The position numbers and the translations under genes were made by a program. A stretch of DNA of 64,000 bases from Weeksellaceae bacterium (GTDB taxonomy: Bacteria; Bacteroidota; Bacteroidia; Flavobacteriales; Weeksellaceae), in assembly GCA_022013695.1 (NCBI GenBank), contig JAKLPS010000025.1, forward strand, positions 1 to 64,000, read 5' to 3'. Positions 18,821-27,558 of this stretch are shown here, piece by piece. A model generated the notes under the pieces. It saw only the letters and a program-made list of their open reading frames with translations, was not told where the DNA came from and did not search any database. The number at the start of each line of letters is the position of its first letter. Within the stretch, counting starts at the first letter, position 1.

Positions 18821-18847
18821 TCCACAGAATTTTCTGTGGATTTTTTT
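18821..18847 (+). terminator. Terminator after lepA
   Basis: TCCACAGAA (18821-18829) pairs with TTCTGTGGA (18832-18840) and is followed by seven T. It lies between the convergent lepA and the lipoprotein gene. Confidence 0.85.
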
Positions 18848-19643
18848 ATTCATAACGTCTATTTCTTTGATTCTGAATGATTTTATCATCAATCGAAATT
18901 TCAAATTCTTTTGAGGAAGCATTGTAGAATTTCATTTTGGCCTTTTGTTTTGTTCCGGATTTAAAATACGGATAGGCATAAATTAAAATATCATTTGGCT
19001 TGAGTTCAATATAGGAATAAATAGCACCAGTCATTCCACAAATCATATAGTTACTGTTTCTTACAAAATAGAACCTATCTAAACTGTCTTCATAAATATA
19101 TAATGCTGCACTTTTTGATTCGGTCGGAATTCTTAAAATTTTATCAGAAATATTTTTAATAAAAACGGGAAAAGCAAAATACTTCTTTATAGCTTTTGTA
19201 TCATAATTTTCTTTGCATAAAGGAATCGTATCACTTTCTTTAACGATGATTTGAAGATTTTTATTTGATAATGAATCTATATAATCATAATTTTTAGAAT
19301 ACAAAAATGGAAATTCTTCAGTTCTGAAAAAATAATTTGTTTGAAATTGTAAAGAATCTTTCAATTTTTTAATGCGAATTGAATGTTCTTCAAACGATTC
19401 AGATATACTTGGAGGCGGAGGCGGTGGAGATAGAAGATTTTCGTAATATTTAACTTCAATATTAGGTTTTATTTTTCCAATGTAAAACAAATTTCCCCCA
19501 CCTTCATTACCATCTTCATCAAATTCTTGAGTTTTCATCTTCGTATCTTTCGGATAATTCAAAACAATATCATCCGCAAAAGGTTTTTCCTCTTTGCAAG
19601 CAATTAAAAATGTGAGAATCAAAACAAAAGAAAATGATTTCAT
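18846..19643 (-). CDS. Putative lipoprotein of unknown function
   Basis: A 265-residue protein with a lipoprotein signal peptide (MKSFSFVLILTFLIAC, lipidated Cys at 16), so probably anchored in the inner or outer membrane facing the periplasm. I recognise no domain. A short proline run (PPPPPPS) lies near residue 75, and the rest is rich in Lys, Ile, Tyr and Ser, with many predicted strands in the C-terminal half. The gene is clearly AT-richer than lepA and the M14 peptidase on either side, as often seen for lineage-specific genes. It is monocistronic, divergent from the peptidase gene. Confidence 0.7.
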   Translation of the reverse strand: MKSFSFVLILTFLIACKEEKPFADDIVLNYPKDTKMKTQEFDEDGNEGGGNLFYIGKIKPNIEVKYYENLLSPPPPPPSISESFEEHSIRIKKLKDSLQFQTNYFFRTEEFPFLYSKNYDYIDSLSNKNLQIIVKESDTIPLCKENYDTKAIKKYFAFPVFIKNISDKILRIPTESKSAALYIYEDSLDRFYFVRNSNYMICGMTGAIYSYIELKPNDILIYAYPYFKSGTKQKAKMKFYNASSKEFEISIDDKIIQNQRNRRYE

Positions 19644-19699
19644 TAATGAGTTTTCTCAAAGATATTAATTATTTATCTTCGTTCTAATATTCTTTAAAA

Positions 19700-21415
19700 A
19701 TGAAAAACCTCTCAATCCTTTTCCTACTAATCTCAACTTTCACATTCTCCCAATCCTTCCAAACCCCGTTCGAAAAAGGCAACGGCAATCAAACCGTCAC
19801 GTTTGACGAAATGAGAAATTATTATCAAAAACTCGATAAGGAATTTGAAAGCATCACTTTTCAGACAAAAGGCGAAGATGACAACGGCGCACCAATGGAT
19901 GTTGTGATTTTCAATCCTACAAAACAAAGTTTCGAAGAAGCGAGAAAAGGGAAATCTGTTTTGTTCGTGAACAACGGCATCCACCCAGGCGAACCGGACG
20001 GCATTGATGCGACAATGATATTGATGCGAGACTTGGCAACTGGAAAAATCAAAGCACCGAAAAATGTAATCATCGCGTCAATCGCAAGTTACAACATCAG
20101 CGGAATGATGAACCGAGGCAGTTTCTCCAGAGCCAATCAAAATGGTCCGGAAGAATATGGTTTTCGTGGAAATGCTAGAAATTATGATTTGAACCGAGAT
20201 TTCATCAAAACAGATTCAAAAAATTCCAGAAGTTTCCAGCAGATTTTTCAGTGGCTGAAACCGGATGTTTTCATAGACAATCACGTGAGTAACGGCGCAG
20301 ATTATCAATACACTTTTACATATATTTCGACCAACAAAGAACGATTGGGAAATGTTCTCGGCAATTATTTCAATGGCGAAATGCAGAAAACGCTTCTGAA
20401 AAATATGGAGGAAAAAGGCATTATTTCTGTGCCTTATGTCAACATTCACGGCGATGTTCCGGATGGCGGTTTTCCAGCTTTCGTCGATTCTCCGAGATAT
20501 GCGACAGGTTACACAACGCTGTTCAATTCCATCGGGACGGTTGTGGAAACGCATATGCTGAAGCCGTACAAAGACCGCGTGAAAGTGACTTATGATTATA
20601 TGGTTGATAACATCAATTATATCGATGAAAATTATAAAACCATTCAGCAAAAACGAGCGGAAAATCTGAAACAGTACAAAGTAGGAAGCCAATATTCGAT
20701 TGCCTGGAAACTCGATTCTGCAAAATACGAAACGATTGATTTCAAAGGTTTTGAAGCGAAATACAAACCAAGCGACATTTCCGGAAAAACGAGACTTTGG
20801 TACGACAGAAAATCGCCGTTTTCCAATCCCGTGAAATATTACAACAATTATGTTCCGGCAAAAGAAGTCACAATCCCCAAATATTACGTCATCCCACAAT
20901 CCGGATGGAAAGTGATTGATTTACTGAAACTTAACCAAATAAAAATGATTCCTTTAAAACAAGATTCTGCAATTTCGGTGGAAAGTTACAGAATCAAAGA
21001 TTTCAAAACCGTTGCCAATCCTTACGAAGGTCATTATCTGCATTATGACACATTTGTGACCAAAGATTCCGGCAAAATGAAGTTCCGAGCTGGCGATTTG
21101 CTGGTTCCATTGAATCAGGATGGCGTGAAATTTCTATTGGAAACTTTGGAGCCCGAAGCGGTGGATTCTTATTTCAACTGGAATTTCTTTGATGCGATGT
21201 TGGGACAGAAGGAATATTATTCGCCTTATGTTTTCGAAGATACAGCGGCCAAACTTCTAAAAGAAAACAAAGCTTTGAAAACCGCCTTCGAAATGGAGAA
21301 AGCCATCAATCCAAAATTTGCAAACGACGGCGAGGCGCAACTGGATTGGGTTTACAAACATTCCGAATATTACGAGAAAACGCATCGGCTTTATCCTGTT
21401 TTCAGGATTAATTGA
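19700..21415 (+). CDS. M14 family zinc carboxypeptidase
   Basis: A 571-residue secreted metallopeptidase. The signal peptide MKNLSILFLLISTFTFSQS is followed by the catalytic domain. Zinc ligands fit H95 and E98 in GIHPGEPDG and H195 in IDNHVSNG; the substrate-binding NARNYDLNRDF is at about 158-168. These match the M14 carboxypeptidase layout (HxxE, NR, H). The catalytic Glu should lie near VVETHMLKPY (about 280) or later; I cannot settle which. The C-terminal 250 residues form a family-specific extension. It probably acts in the periplasm or outside the cell on peptides. It starts 56 nt from the divergent lipoprotein gene. Confidence 0.88.
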   Translation: MKNLSILFLLISTFTFSQSFQTPFEKGNGNQTVTFDEMRNYYQKLDKEFESITFQTKGEDDNGAPMDVVIFNPTKQSFEEARKGKSVLFVNNGIHPGEPDGIDATMILMRDLATGKIKAPKNVIIASIASYNISGMMNRGSFSRANQNGPEEYGFRGNARNYDLNRDFIKTDSKNSRSFQQIFQWLKPDVFIDNHVSNGADYQYTFTYISTNKERLGNVLGNYFNGEMQKTLLKNMEEKGIISVPYVNIHGDVPDGGFPAFVDSPRYATGYTTLFNSIGTVVETHMLKPYKDRVKVTYDYMVDNINYIDENYKTIQQKRAENLKQYKVGSQYSIAWKLDSAKYETIDFKGFEAKYKPSDISGKTRLWYDRKSPFSNPVKYYNNYVPAKEVTIPKYYVIPQSGWKVIDLLKLNQIKMIPLKQDSAISVESYRIKDFKTVANPYEGHYLHYDTFVTKDSGKMKFRAGDLLVPLNQDGVKFLLETLEPEAVDSYFNWNFFDAMLGQKEYYSPYVFEDTAAKLLKENKALKTAFEMEKAINPKFANDGEAQLDWVYKHSEYYEKTHRLYPVFRIN

Positions 21416-21457
21416 TAAGCTGTTCCAAAATGGAACAAGTGGGAAGATTTAGATTTT

Positions 21458-21593
21458 GGGCAGCAATTTCCGCCTTCCGCTCCCAAACCTAACGGAGTGG
21501 TTCGACCAAGTCAATCTTTTTTGCTCAAGTTTTCAGTTTAAATAGAACTTGAAGTCAAAGCAAAAAAGGATTTCCGCTCACATCGGGCTGCGG
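21458..21593 (+). repeat. Dispersed hairpin element, copy 1
   Basis: Intergenic element sharing ordered blocks with 60785-60896 (reverse strand): an ATTTCC block, TCCGCTC, ATCTTTTTTG, then CAAAAAAGGAT, CCGCT and ATCGGGCT. The middle forms a hairpin: AATCTTTTTTGCT (21513-21525) with AGCAAAAAAGGATT (21559-21572), and inside it CAAGTT (21526-21531) with AACTTG (21546-21551). The core sequence differs between copies while the flanks are conserved. The rest of the 307-nt gap holds the pepT promoter. Confidence 0.55.
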
Positions 21594-21671
21594 TTACAGT
21601 TTACAACAACTTTTCGAAAATCAATTCCCTCTGCAGTTATCAATCAACTCCCCAACTCTCAAGACGAATTG

Positions 21672-21703
21672 TTTGTCGTTCACTCCATAAATATATAACT
21701 TTG
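21672..21703 (+). promoter_or_regulatory. Promoter of pepT
   Basis: TTTG (21672-21675), a 20-nt spacer and TAACTTTG (21696-21703): a complete match to the Bacteroidota -33/-7 consensus, 19 nt before the start codon. Confidence 0.7.
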
Positions 21704-21722
21704 CGCAGATATAGCAAAGTAT

Positions 21723-22973
21723 ATGGAAAACATCCAATTAGACGGCTTTTGGAAGGAAAAACTCCTGAACAGATTTATCACATACATCAAAATATTTTCT
21801 ACCAGCGATGCAGAAAGTGAGACGACGCCTTCTACAGAAAGACAATGGGATATAGCTAATTATCTCTACAAAGAATTACAAGAACTCGGTTTGGAAGATG
21901 TAAGCATCGATGAGAAAGCCTATGTTTTTGGATTCATTCCTTCTAATATTAACGAAAAAGTTCCTCAAATTGGATTCATCGCCCATTACGATTCTTCTCC
22001 CGATTTCAATGGCGATCATGTAAATCCGAAGATTTGGGAAGACTATGACGGCAAGGATTTGTTATTAAATAAAGAAACTGGATTCACTTTATCTTCAACC
22101 AAATTTGAAGATCTCAAAAAATATATCGGGCAAACCATCATCACAACAGACGGAACAAGCTTGTTAAGTGCTGATGACAAAGCCGGCATTGCAGAAATCG
22201 TAACAGCAGCAGAATTTCTTTTGGCAAATCCTCAAATCAAACACGGAAGAATCTCAATAGGTTTTAATCCGGATGAAGAAATAGGAAGAGGCGCGCATCA
22301 TTTTGATGTGGAGAAATTTGCAGCAGAATGGGCTTACACGATGGATGGTGGCGAAATTGGAGAATTGGAATATGAAAATTTCAATGCCGCTGCTGCAGTT
22401 GTCGAGATCTACGGATTGTCCGTACATCCAGGTTATTCATTCGGTAAAATGCTAAATGCGGGGTTGGTAGCTTCAGAGTTCATCAATTCATTACCAGAAA
22501 ATGAAACGCCAGCAACAACAAAAGGTTTTGAAGGTTTCTTTCACCTGACGGATTTTGAAGGCGATGTTTCCGAAGCCAAACTTCAATATATTATTAGAGA
22601 TCACGATGATCGGAAATTTGAAGACAGAAAAAAACTAATTATGGAAAAAGTAGAAGCCATCAATCTAAAATATGGCGAGAAAACCGCCGAATTAGAGATC
22701 AAGCCGCAATATCTTAATATGAAAAAACACTTCGAAGGAAAAATGCACATTATCGATATTGCCGAACAAGCGATGAAAAATGCGGGTGTTGACCCGAAAA
22801 TAAAAGCCATCCGCGGCGGAACAGACGGCGCACAACTATCTTATATGGGATTGCCTTGCCCTAATATTTTTGCTGGCGGACACAACTTCCACGGTCCATA
22901 CGAATTTGTACCTTTGGAAAGTATGTTGGCGGCGGTGAGGGTAATCGTTCATATTTCGCAGTTAATAAAATAA
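21723..22973 (+). CDS. pepT: Peptidase T (tripeptide aminopeptidase)
   Basis: Cytoplasmic M20 zinc aminopeptidase that removes the N-terminal residue from tripeptides. The zinc-binding sites are visible: IAHYDSSPD (about 82-90), LLSADDKAGIAE (about 148-159) and NPDEEIGRGAHHFD (about 182-195). The C-terminal GGTDGAQLSYMGLPCPN and GGHNFHGPYE close the active site. The 416 residues are the usual length. It has a clean promoter and is followed 29 nt later by sufE, so limited readthrough into the sufE-glycosyltransferase group is possible. Confidence 0.95.
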   Translation: MENIQLDGFWKEKLLNRFITYIKIFSTSDAESETTPSTERQWDIANYLYKELQELGLEDVSIDEKAYVFGFIPSNINEKVPQIGFIAHYDSSPDFNGDHVNPKIWEDYDGKDLLLNKETGFTLSSTKFEDLKKYIGQTIITTDGTSLLSADDKAGIAEIVTAAEFLLANPQIKHGRISIGFNPDEEIGRGAHHFDVEKFAAEWAYTMDGGEIGELEYENFNAAAAVVEIYGLSVHPGYSFGKMLNAGLVASEFINSLPENETPATTKGFEGFFHLTDFEGDVSEAKLQYIIRDHDDRKFEDRKKLIMEKVEAINLKYGEKTAELEIKPQYLNMKKHFEGKMHIIDIAEQAMKNAGVDPKIKAIRGGTDGAQLSYMGLPCPNIFAGGHNFHGPYEFVPLESMLAAVRVIVHISQLIK

Positions 22974-23002
22974 TTGATTTATTAATAAAAAAAATTTTCT
23001 GA

Positions 23003-23422
23003 ATGACAATCAAAGAAAAACAAAAGGAACTAATAGAAGAATTCGCCTTTCTGGAAGATTGGGAGCAGAAATATGAATATATTATCGATCTTGGAAAAGA
23101 ACTGAAAGGCCTTCCCCAGGAAAAAAAAGTCGATGAAAACTTGATCCGCGGCTGCCAGTCAAAAGTTTGGATCGACGCAGAATATAAGGATGGAAAATTA
23201 TTTTTCCAGGCAGATTCCGACGGCATCTTGCCCAAAGGAATTGTTTCGCTTTTGGTGAGGATTTACAGCGGGCATTCTACTCAAGAAATCTTGGATTCCG
23301 ACTTTGAATTTATATCCGAAATAGGATTGCAGGAATTCCTTTCACCATCACGAGCCAACGGGCTGATGGCCATGACCAAGCAGATAAAATTTTATGCTGT
23401 TGCATTTCAACTAAAGAAGTAG
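23003..23422 (+). CDS. sufE: SufE family cysteine desulfuration protein
   Basis: Accepts persulfide sulfur from the desulfurase SufS and passes it to the SufBCD scaffold for Fe-S cluster assembly. The acceptor is Cys51 in LIRGCQSKVW, the family signature. At 139 residues it is typical. It lies away from any other suf gene in this window; a SufT-like gene is at 56771. Its stop codon directly abuts the GTG start of the next gene, so the two are translationally linked. Confidence 0.95.
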   Translation: MTIKEKQKELIEEFAFLEDWEQKYEYIIDLGKELKGLPQEKKVDENLIRGCQSKVWIDAEYKDGKLFFQADSDGILPKGIVSLLVRIYSGHSTQEILDSDFEFISEIGLQEFLSPSRANGLMAMTKQIKFYAVAFQLKK

Positions 23423-24388
23423 GTGAAGACAATTTTAGCATATCGTTTTTCCGCATTCGGTGATGTCGCGATGACTGTCCCGGTCTGCATCGAATTTTTG
23501 GAACAGAATCCTGATGTAGAAATCATATTTATCAGCAGAGAGCATTTTCGCGATGTTTTTGACGGCCACCCCAGATTGATGTTCAAAGGAATCAGTTTCG
23601 ATGATTACAAAGGCGTCTTTGGAATCCGGAAATTGACCAGACAGTTGATCCGTGATTTCAAACCAGATTATGTGGCAGATCTGCACGATGTCATCCGTAC
23701 AAAGATGGTGACATCGATCTTCAAAAGACATCGGTACAAAGTCTATAAAATCGATAAAGGAAAGGCTGAAAAAGAAGTACTTACAGACATTTGGAATCTG
23801 CAAAAAAGGCCACTGAAAAGAACGGTAGAACGTTATGCAGACGTTTTCAGAAAGATGGGATTTCCTCTAGAATTATCCTATCAGTATCGCAGTAGATCGC
23901 AAAATAAACAGGGGATCGGATTCGCTCCATTTGCCCAACACAAGGGCAAAATGATGCCCTTGGAAAAATCCTTTGAGCTGGCAAGAATCTTGGCCAAATC
24001 ACAGAAAGTTTATTTTTTTGGAGGAGGAGAAGAAGAAGATGAAATATTGCGCAACTGGGAAAGCCAAATTCCGAATACTTTTAGTCTTTCGGGAAAGTTG
24101 ACTTTGAAAGAAGAACTTCAGCAAATTTCGGAATTAAAAACGATGATTTCCATGGATTCCGCCAATATGCATCTGGCAAGCCTCGTCGGCACGCGGTGCA
24201 TTTCGGTTTGGGGTTCTACCCATTATTTTGCTGGTTTTTTGGGTTATGGCCAAAGTGAAGCAGATGTGGTGCATGTCAAAGATCTTTCCTGCAGGCCTTG
24301 CTCGGTTTTTGGTGATAAGCCATGTTTCCGAGGCGATTATGCCTGTCTGAATGAGCTTAATATTCAGAAAATTATCGACAAACTATGA
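23423..24388 (+). CDS. Glycosyltransferase family 9 protein
   Basis: A 321-residue GT9 (heptosyltransferase-type, GT-B fold) enzyme, probably acting in lipopolysaccharide core or other surface glycan synthesis at the inner face of the membrane. The N-terminal RFSAFGDVAMTVPV, the central IGFAPFAQHKGKMMP (nucleotide-sugar site) and the C-terminal ISMDSANMHLASLVGT with SVWGSTHYFAGF match the family. The Cys-rich end (DLSCRPCSVFGDKPC) is common in GT9 proteins. It begins with GTG directly after the sufE stop and overlaps the next gene by 4 nt. Confidence 0.9.
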   Translation: MKTILAYRFSAFGDVAMTVPVCIEFLEQNPDVEIIFISREHFRDVFDGHPRLMFKGISFDDYKGVFGIRKLTRQLIRDFKPDYVADLHDVIRTKMVTSIFKRHRYKVYKIDKGKAEKEVLTDIWNLQKRPLKRTVERYADVFRKMGFPLELSYQYRSRSQNKQGIGFAPFAQHKGKMMPLEKSFELARILAKSQKVYFFGGGEEEDEILRNWESQIPNTFSLSGKLTLKEELQQISELKTMISMDSANMHLASLVGTRCISVWGSTHYFAGFLGYGQSEADVVHVKDLSCRPCSVFGDKPCFRGDYACLNELNIQKIIDKL

Positions 24389-25290
24389 AACTGAGCATCT
24401 GTATTCCCATTTATGACTATGATGTCAATGAATTAGTTAATGATCTGCTGAATCAAATCGACCAAAAGGATTTGGAGGCCGATATAATTTTGATTGATGA
24501 CGCTTCTGACTCCACTTTCATTGCTATTAATAAAAATTTGGAAGGCAAAGTAAGTCAGTTTATTTATCTAGAAAATAATGTTGGCCGATCTAAAGTTCGG
24601 AATCTTTTTCTAAAATATTCTCAAGCCGAGTATTTGTTGTTTTTAGATTGTGATGGCAAAATCATTACTGAAAATTTTCTTAGTCATTATTTTGAATTTA
24701 TAGAAACCCATCACCCCGATGTGATTTACGGCGGGAGAAAAGCGAGCGAATTAAGACCCTCGGTCGAATACGGCTTGCGCTGGAAATTCGCAACAGAAAG
24801 AGAAAATTTACCCGTTCATAAGCGGCAGAAAGAAGAATATTTGGATTTTCAAACCAATAATTTTGTGGTAAGGAAATCAATTCTGGAGAAAATTCCATTC
24901 AATGAGGCAATTACGGATTATGGCTACGAAGACCTCGTCTTTTCGCAGGATTTGCAAAGCCATAAAATCAAAATCAATCACATAGATAATCCTATTTTTA
25001 ACAACGGAGTGGAGACCAACTCGGTCTTTGTAAATAAAGCAGATCAATCTGCAAAAAGCCTTGCACAACTCATAGGAAAAGACAAAAACTTTGAAAGAGT
25101 CTCACAAATCAAATTAGCAAAAGCCTACCTGCTGATGAAGAAGACGAGAACGTTGTTCCTTTACGAATTGATTTACAGACTGTTGAAACCATATCTGCAG
25201 AAAAAACTGCTGACAGGGAAATCCTCGCTGCGAACTTTAGATTTTTACAAGTTAGGGCAGCTTATTGGTTATATGAATAAGCAGAAGTAG
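24385..25290 (+). CDS. Glycosyltransferase family 2 protein
   Basis: A 301-residue GT-A glycosyltransferase for surface polysaccharide or glycolipid. The N-terminal LSICIPIYDYD, the nucleotide-binding IILIDDASDS (about 35-44), the YLLFLDCDGKI variant of the DxD region (about 90-100) and the later GYEDLVFSQDL (an ED motif) follow the family pattern. The start overlaps the GT9 gene by 4 nt, which implies coupled expression. The 3' end overlaps the convergent VanZ gene by 29 nt. Confidence 0.88.
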   Translation: MKLSICIPIYDYDVNELVNDLLNQIDQKDLEADIILIDDASDSTFIAINKNLEGKVSQFIYLENNVGRSKVRNLFLKYSQAEYLLFLDCDGKIITENFLSHYFEFIETHHPDVIYGGRKASELRPSVEYGLRWKFATERENLPVHKRQKEEYLDFQTNNFVVRKSILEKIPFNEAITDYGYEDLVFSQDLQSHKIKINHIDNPIFNNGVETNSVFVNKADQSAKSLAQLIGKDKNFERVSQIKLAKAYLLMKKTRTLFLYELIYRLLKPYLQKKLLTGKSSLRTLDFYKLGQLIGYMNKQK

Positions 25291-25729
25291 CAGATTCGTA
25301 GTTGAGTTCGATTCCCAAATCAGCAAATTTAAGGATTGTCGCTATTCTCAAACCGAAATATCCGATTAGCAATCCAAAGGTATTAAGAAAAACATCATCT
25401 ACATCGGCGGTTCCTCTCGCCGTGTAATATTGTGTCAGTTCTATCATCGAAATTCCACAAACAAATACGAAGAAAAGCAAAGGTAAACTGTTAAGCTTTT
25501 TGATGAGCAATCCCAACCAACCAAACGGTACGAAAACCAATATGTTGCCCACAATATTCACCATAAAGGTTTCTGAAAAAAACGAGTTGTAGCGAAGAAA
25601 ATAGGTAATGCTTTGAAGTGGATTCAACTGTAGAAATCCAAATTCGGGATGCCTGCCACAACCGTAAAACATCATATATAACAAAAAAATAGTGTAAAAA
25701 GGGATTAACACTGCATAATATCTTCTCAT
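25262..25729 (-). CDS. VanZ family membrane protein
   Basis: A 155-residue membrane protein of the VanZ family with about four hydrophobic segments (roughly 8-25, 57-77, 80-98, 115-135). The conserved core FMVNIVGNILVFVPFGWLG and the later ELTQYYTARGTADVDDVFLNT (split Asp-rich motif) match. VanZ of enterococci raises teicoplanin resistance, but most relatives have no known role, and there is no van operon here. AAGGAATC lies before the start as a ribosome site. Its last 29 nt overlap the GT2 gene on the other strand. Confidence 0.9.
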   Translation of the reverse strand: MRRYYAVLIPFYTIFLLYMMFYGCGRHPEFGFLQLNPLQSITYFLRYNSFFSETFMVNIVGNILVFVPFGWLGLLIKKLNSLPLLFFVFVCGISMIELTQYYTARGTADVDDVFLNTFGLLIGYFGLRIATILKFADLGIELNYESATSAYSYNQ

Positions 25730-25886
25730 AAGATTCCTTTTTTGGGATTGGTAATAAACAAGAATTTTCTACCCCATAGATTTGTGTTAAATATTTATTC
25801 CCAAGACTTATCAAAAATCTGACCCTTAATCGAAAATTAAGCGCTTGTTTAAATTTTTTATGAAAGTTTAACAGATGTATTAAGTC

Positions 25887-25906
25887 AGCGTTAAGGAATT
25901 AACGCT
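25887..25906 (-). terminator. Stem-loop downstream of tRNA-Val(GAC)
   Basis: Perfect 8-bp stem AGCGTTAA with TTAACGCT over a 4-nt loop, 12 nt after the tRNA 3' end. It has no T run, so it may be a weak terminator or a 3' processing signal. Confidence 0.4.
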
Positions 25907-25918
25907 CCTTTAAGAAAG

Positions 25919-25993
25919 TGGGCAGTACAGGATTCGAACCAGTGACCTCTGCGATGTCAACGCAACGCTCTAAACCAACTGAGCTAACTGCCC
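25919..25993 (-). tRNA. tRNA-Val (GAC)
   Basis: A 75-nt cloverleaf on the minus strand. The acceptor stem GGGCAGT pairs with ACTGCCC, the T arm GGTTCGAATCC is canonical, and the anticodon loop TTGACAT gives anticodon GAC (valine). The CCA end is not encoded. Confidence 0.95.
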
Positions 25994-26016
25994 ATTCTAC
26001 TTGTAAAAAAGCTATA

Positions 26017-26045
26017 CAAAAAAATCTCTCAGCTTTTTGAGAGAT
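26017..26045 (-). terminator. Terminator between tRNA-Val(TAC) and tRNA-Val(GAC)
   Basis: On the minus strand AATCTCTCA pairs with TGAGAGATT and runs into at least six T (A run at 26017-26024 on the plus strand). The stem starts directly after the encoded CCA of the upstream tRNA. Confidence 0.8.
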
Positions 26046-26048
26046 TGG

Positions 26049-26123
26049 TGGGCCCTGAGGGATTCGAACCCCCGACCCTCTGGGTGTAAACCAGATGCTC
26101 TGAACCAACTGAGCTAAGAGCCC
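26049..26123 (-). tRNA. tRNA-Val (TAC), first of two
   Basis: A 75-nt cloverleaf on the minus strand with acceptor GGGCTCT/AGGGCCC and anticodon loop TTTACAC, giving anticodon TAC (valine). CCA is encoded (26046-26048). Its sequence is identical to the copy at 26158-26232. Confidence 0.95.
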
Positions 26124-26157
26124 CGAAATTTTTTGAAAGGCTTTCGTATCCTTTTGG

Positions 26158-26232
26158 TGGGCCCTGAGGGATTCGAACCCCCGACCCTCTGGGTGTAAAC
26201 CAGATGCTCTGAACCAACTGAGCTAAGAGCCC
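26158..26232 (-). tRNA. tRNA-Val (TAC), second of two
   Basis: Identical to the tRNA at 26049-26123, including the encoded CCA (26155-26157). It is the upstream member of the minus-strand tRNA array, separated from the next copy by 31 nt, so both are probably processed from one transcript. Confidence 0.95.
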
Positions 26233-26270
26233 GCAACGGCTTCCCGTTTTGAGTGGTGCAAATATACACA

Positions 26271-27515
26271 TTATAAATAACGCCGCAAATTTTTTTCCAA
26301 AAATTCGCCCACTACAAAGTTGCTACCGCCGACGAAAATCATCTCTCCTGCCTTACTTTGACGTTTCGCAGAAAGATAACCATCTTGCACTTTTTGAAAA
26401 ATCTGATAAGAAATTTCCGACTTCTTCAGCAGCTCTTCATACGTTTCTGGATTTCTGCCACGGATGCCTGCCGGTTTTACGAAGTAATAGTCAGCATTCT
26501 TGGGCAGAATATCCAAAACTTCATCTATTTTTTTATCATTTACGAAGCCTAAAACAATGTGCTTGTGCTGTGGATAGTCATTTAATTGATTGAAAACTTC
26601 TTCCAAGCCATCTTTATTATGTCCGGTATCGCAGATCGTCAAGGGTTTTTGCGAAAACTCAAACCAGCGGCCGAGGAAGTGGGTGTTTTTGTAAACATTT
26701 AAAAGACCAACGCTTACATTTTCGTCGGTTATTTTCAGATCTTGCTTTCTCAGTTCATCCACCAAAGCCAATACCACTCGGATATTCTTTTTTTGATATT
26801 TTCCTTTGAGATCAGACTCCAAAGAACTGTTAATCAGCGTTGCATCAATGAATTTGGACTTCCATTCTGTGGCTTTTTTAAGGATAATTTCTTTTACAGA
26901 ATCTTTTTCATCACCGGAAATTACAGGAATATTTTCTTTAATGATTCCCGCTTTTTCCGCAGCAATTTCCTCAATCGTTTCGCCCAAAAGATCCTGATGG
27001 TCAAGCTGGACATTCGTAATCGCAGAAACTAAAGGCTGGATGATGTTCGTAGAGTCCAATCGTCCGCCCAAGCCAACTTCAATGATTGCATAATCAACAT
27101 TTTGCAGATGAAAATATTCGAAAGCCATTATGGTGGTGAATTCAAAAAAAGAAGGCTGAATTTCGCTCGGTAATTCTTTCAGTTTCAAGATGAAATTATA
27201 AACAAATTCTTGGTCACAATTTTCTCCATTAACTTTGATTCTTTCGGTAAAATCTACCAAATGCGGAGAGTTGTAGAGCCCAATTCTATACCCCGATTCC
27301 TGAAGAATAGATGCCAACATATTGCTCGTGGAGCCCTTCCCGTTGGTTCCGCCGATGTGAATGGTTTTGATTTTGTCCTGTGGATTTCCGAAAAAGTCGC
27401 ACAATTTCGTAATATTACCAAGGCCCGGTTTATAAGCCGATGCACCATCTCTCTGATAATTGGGAGCTTGCGCAAAAAGCCATTCGACCGCTTCGTTATA
27501 ATCTCGTGAGGTCAT
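26271..27515 (-). CDS. folC: Bifunctional folylpolyglutamate synthase/dihydrofolate synthase
   Basis: Mur-ligase-family enzyme that makes dihydrofolate from dihydropteroate and glutamate and adds further glutamates to folates. The P-loop is HIGGTNGKGSTS (about 52-63). LYNSPHLVDFTERI is the folate-site loop, and IIEVGLGGRLDSTN, the metal and ATP region at about 140-153, follows. The C-terminal domain contains ICDTGHNKDGLEEV. At 414 residues it is normal. It lies 43 nt after the small TonB-like gene on the same strand, so it is probably transcribed with it, and upstream of the tRNA array. Confidence 0.95.
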   Translation of the reverse strand: MTSRDYNEAVEWLFAQAPNYQRDGASAYKPGLGNITKLCDFFGNPQDKIKTIHIGGTNGKGSTSNMLASILQESGYRIGLYNSPHLVDFTERIKVNGENCDQEFVYNFILKLKELPSEIQPSFFEFTTIMAFEYFHLQNVDYAIIEVGLGGRLDSTNIIQPLVSAITNVQLDHQDLLGETIEEIAAEKAGIIKENIPVISGDEKDSVKEIILKKATEWKSKFIDATLINSSLESDLKGKYQKKNIRVVLALVDELRKQDLKITDENVSVGLLNVYKNTHFLGRWFEFSQKPLTICDTGHNKDGLEEVFNQLNDYPQHKHIVLGFVNDKKIDEVLDILPKNADYYFVKPAGIRGRNPETYEELLKKSEISYQIFQKVQDGYLSAKRQSKAGEMIFVGGSNFVVGEFLEKNLRRYL

Positions 27516-27558
27516 AATACGAAAAAGAATTATATATAATTTTAAGAATCAAAAAACG

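Noticed and set aside
20216-20899. 227-codon open frame opposite the M14 peptidase gene
   Set aside because: Antisense to a clear gene with zinc ligands; composition is that of a reverse-frame shadow.
25262-25729. VanZ gene as evidence of glycopeptide resistance
   Set aside because: No van ligase, dehydrogenase or dipeptidase genes nearby; VanZ-domain proteins are widespread without that role.
26029-26271. Open frames across the tRNA-Val genes
   Set aside because: Their translations simply repeat the tRNA sequence and have no independent support.
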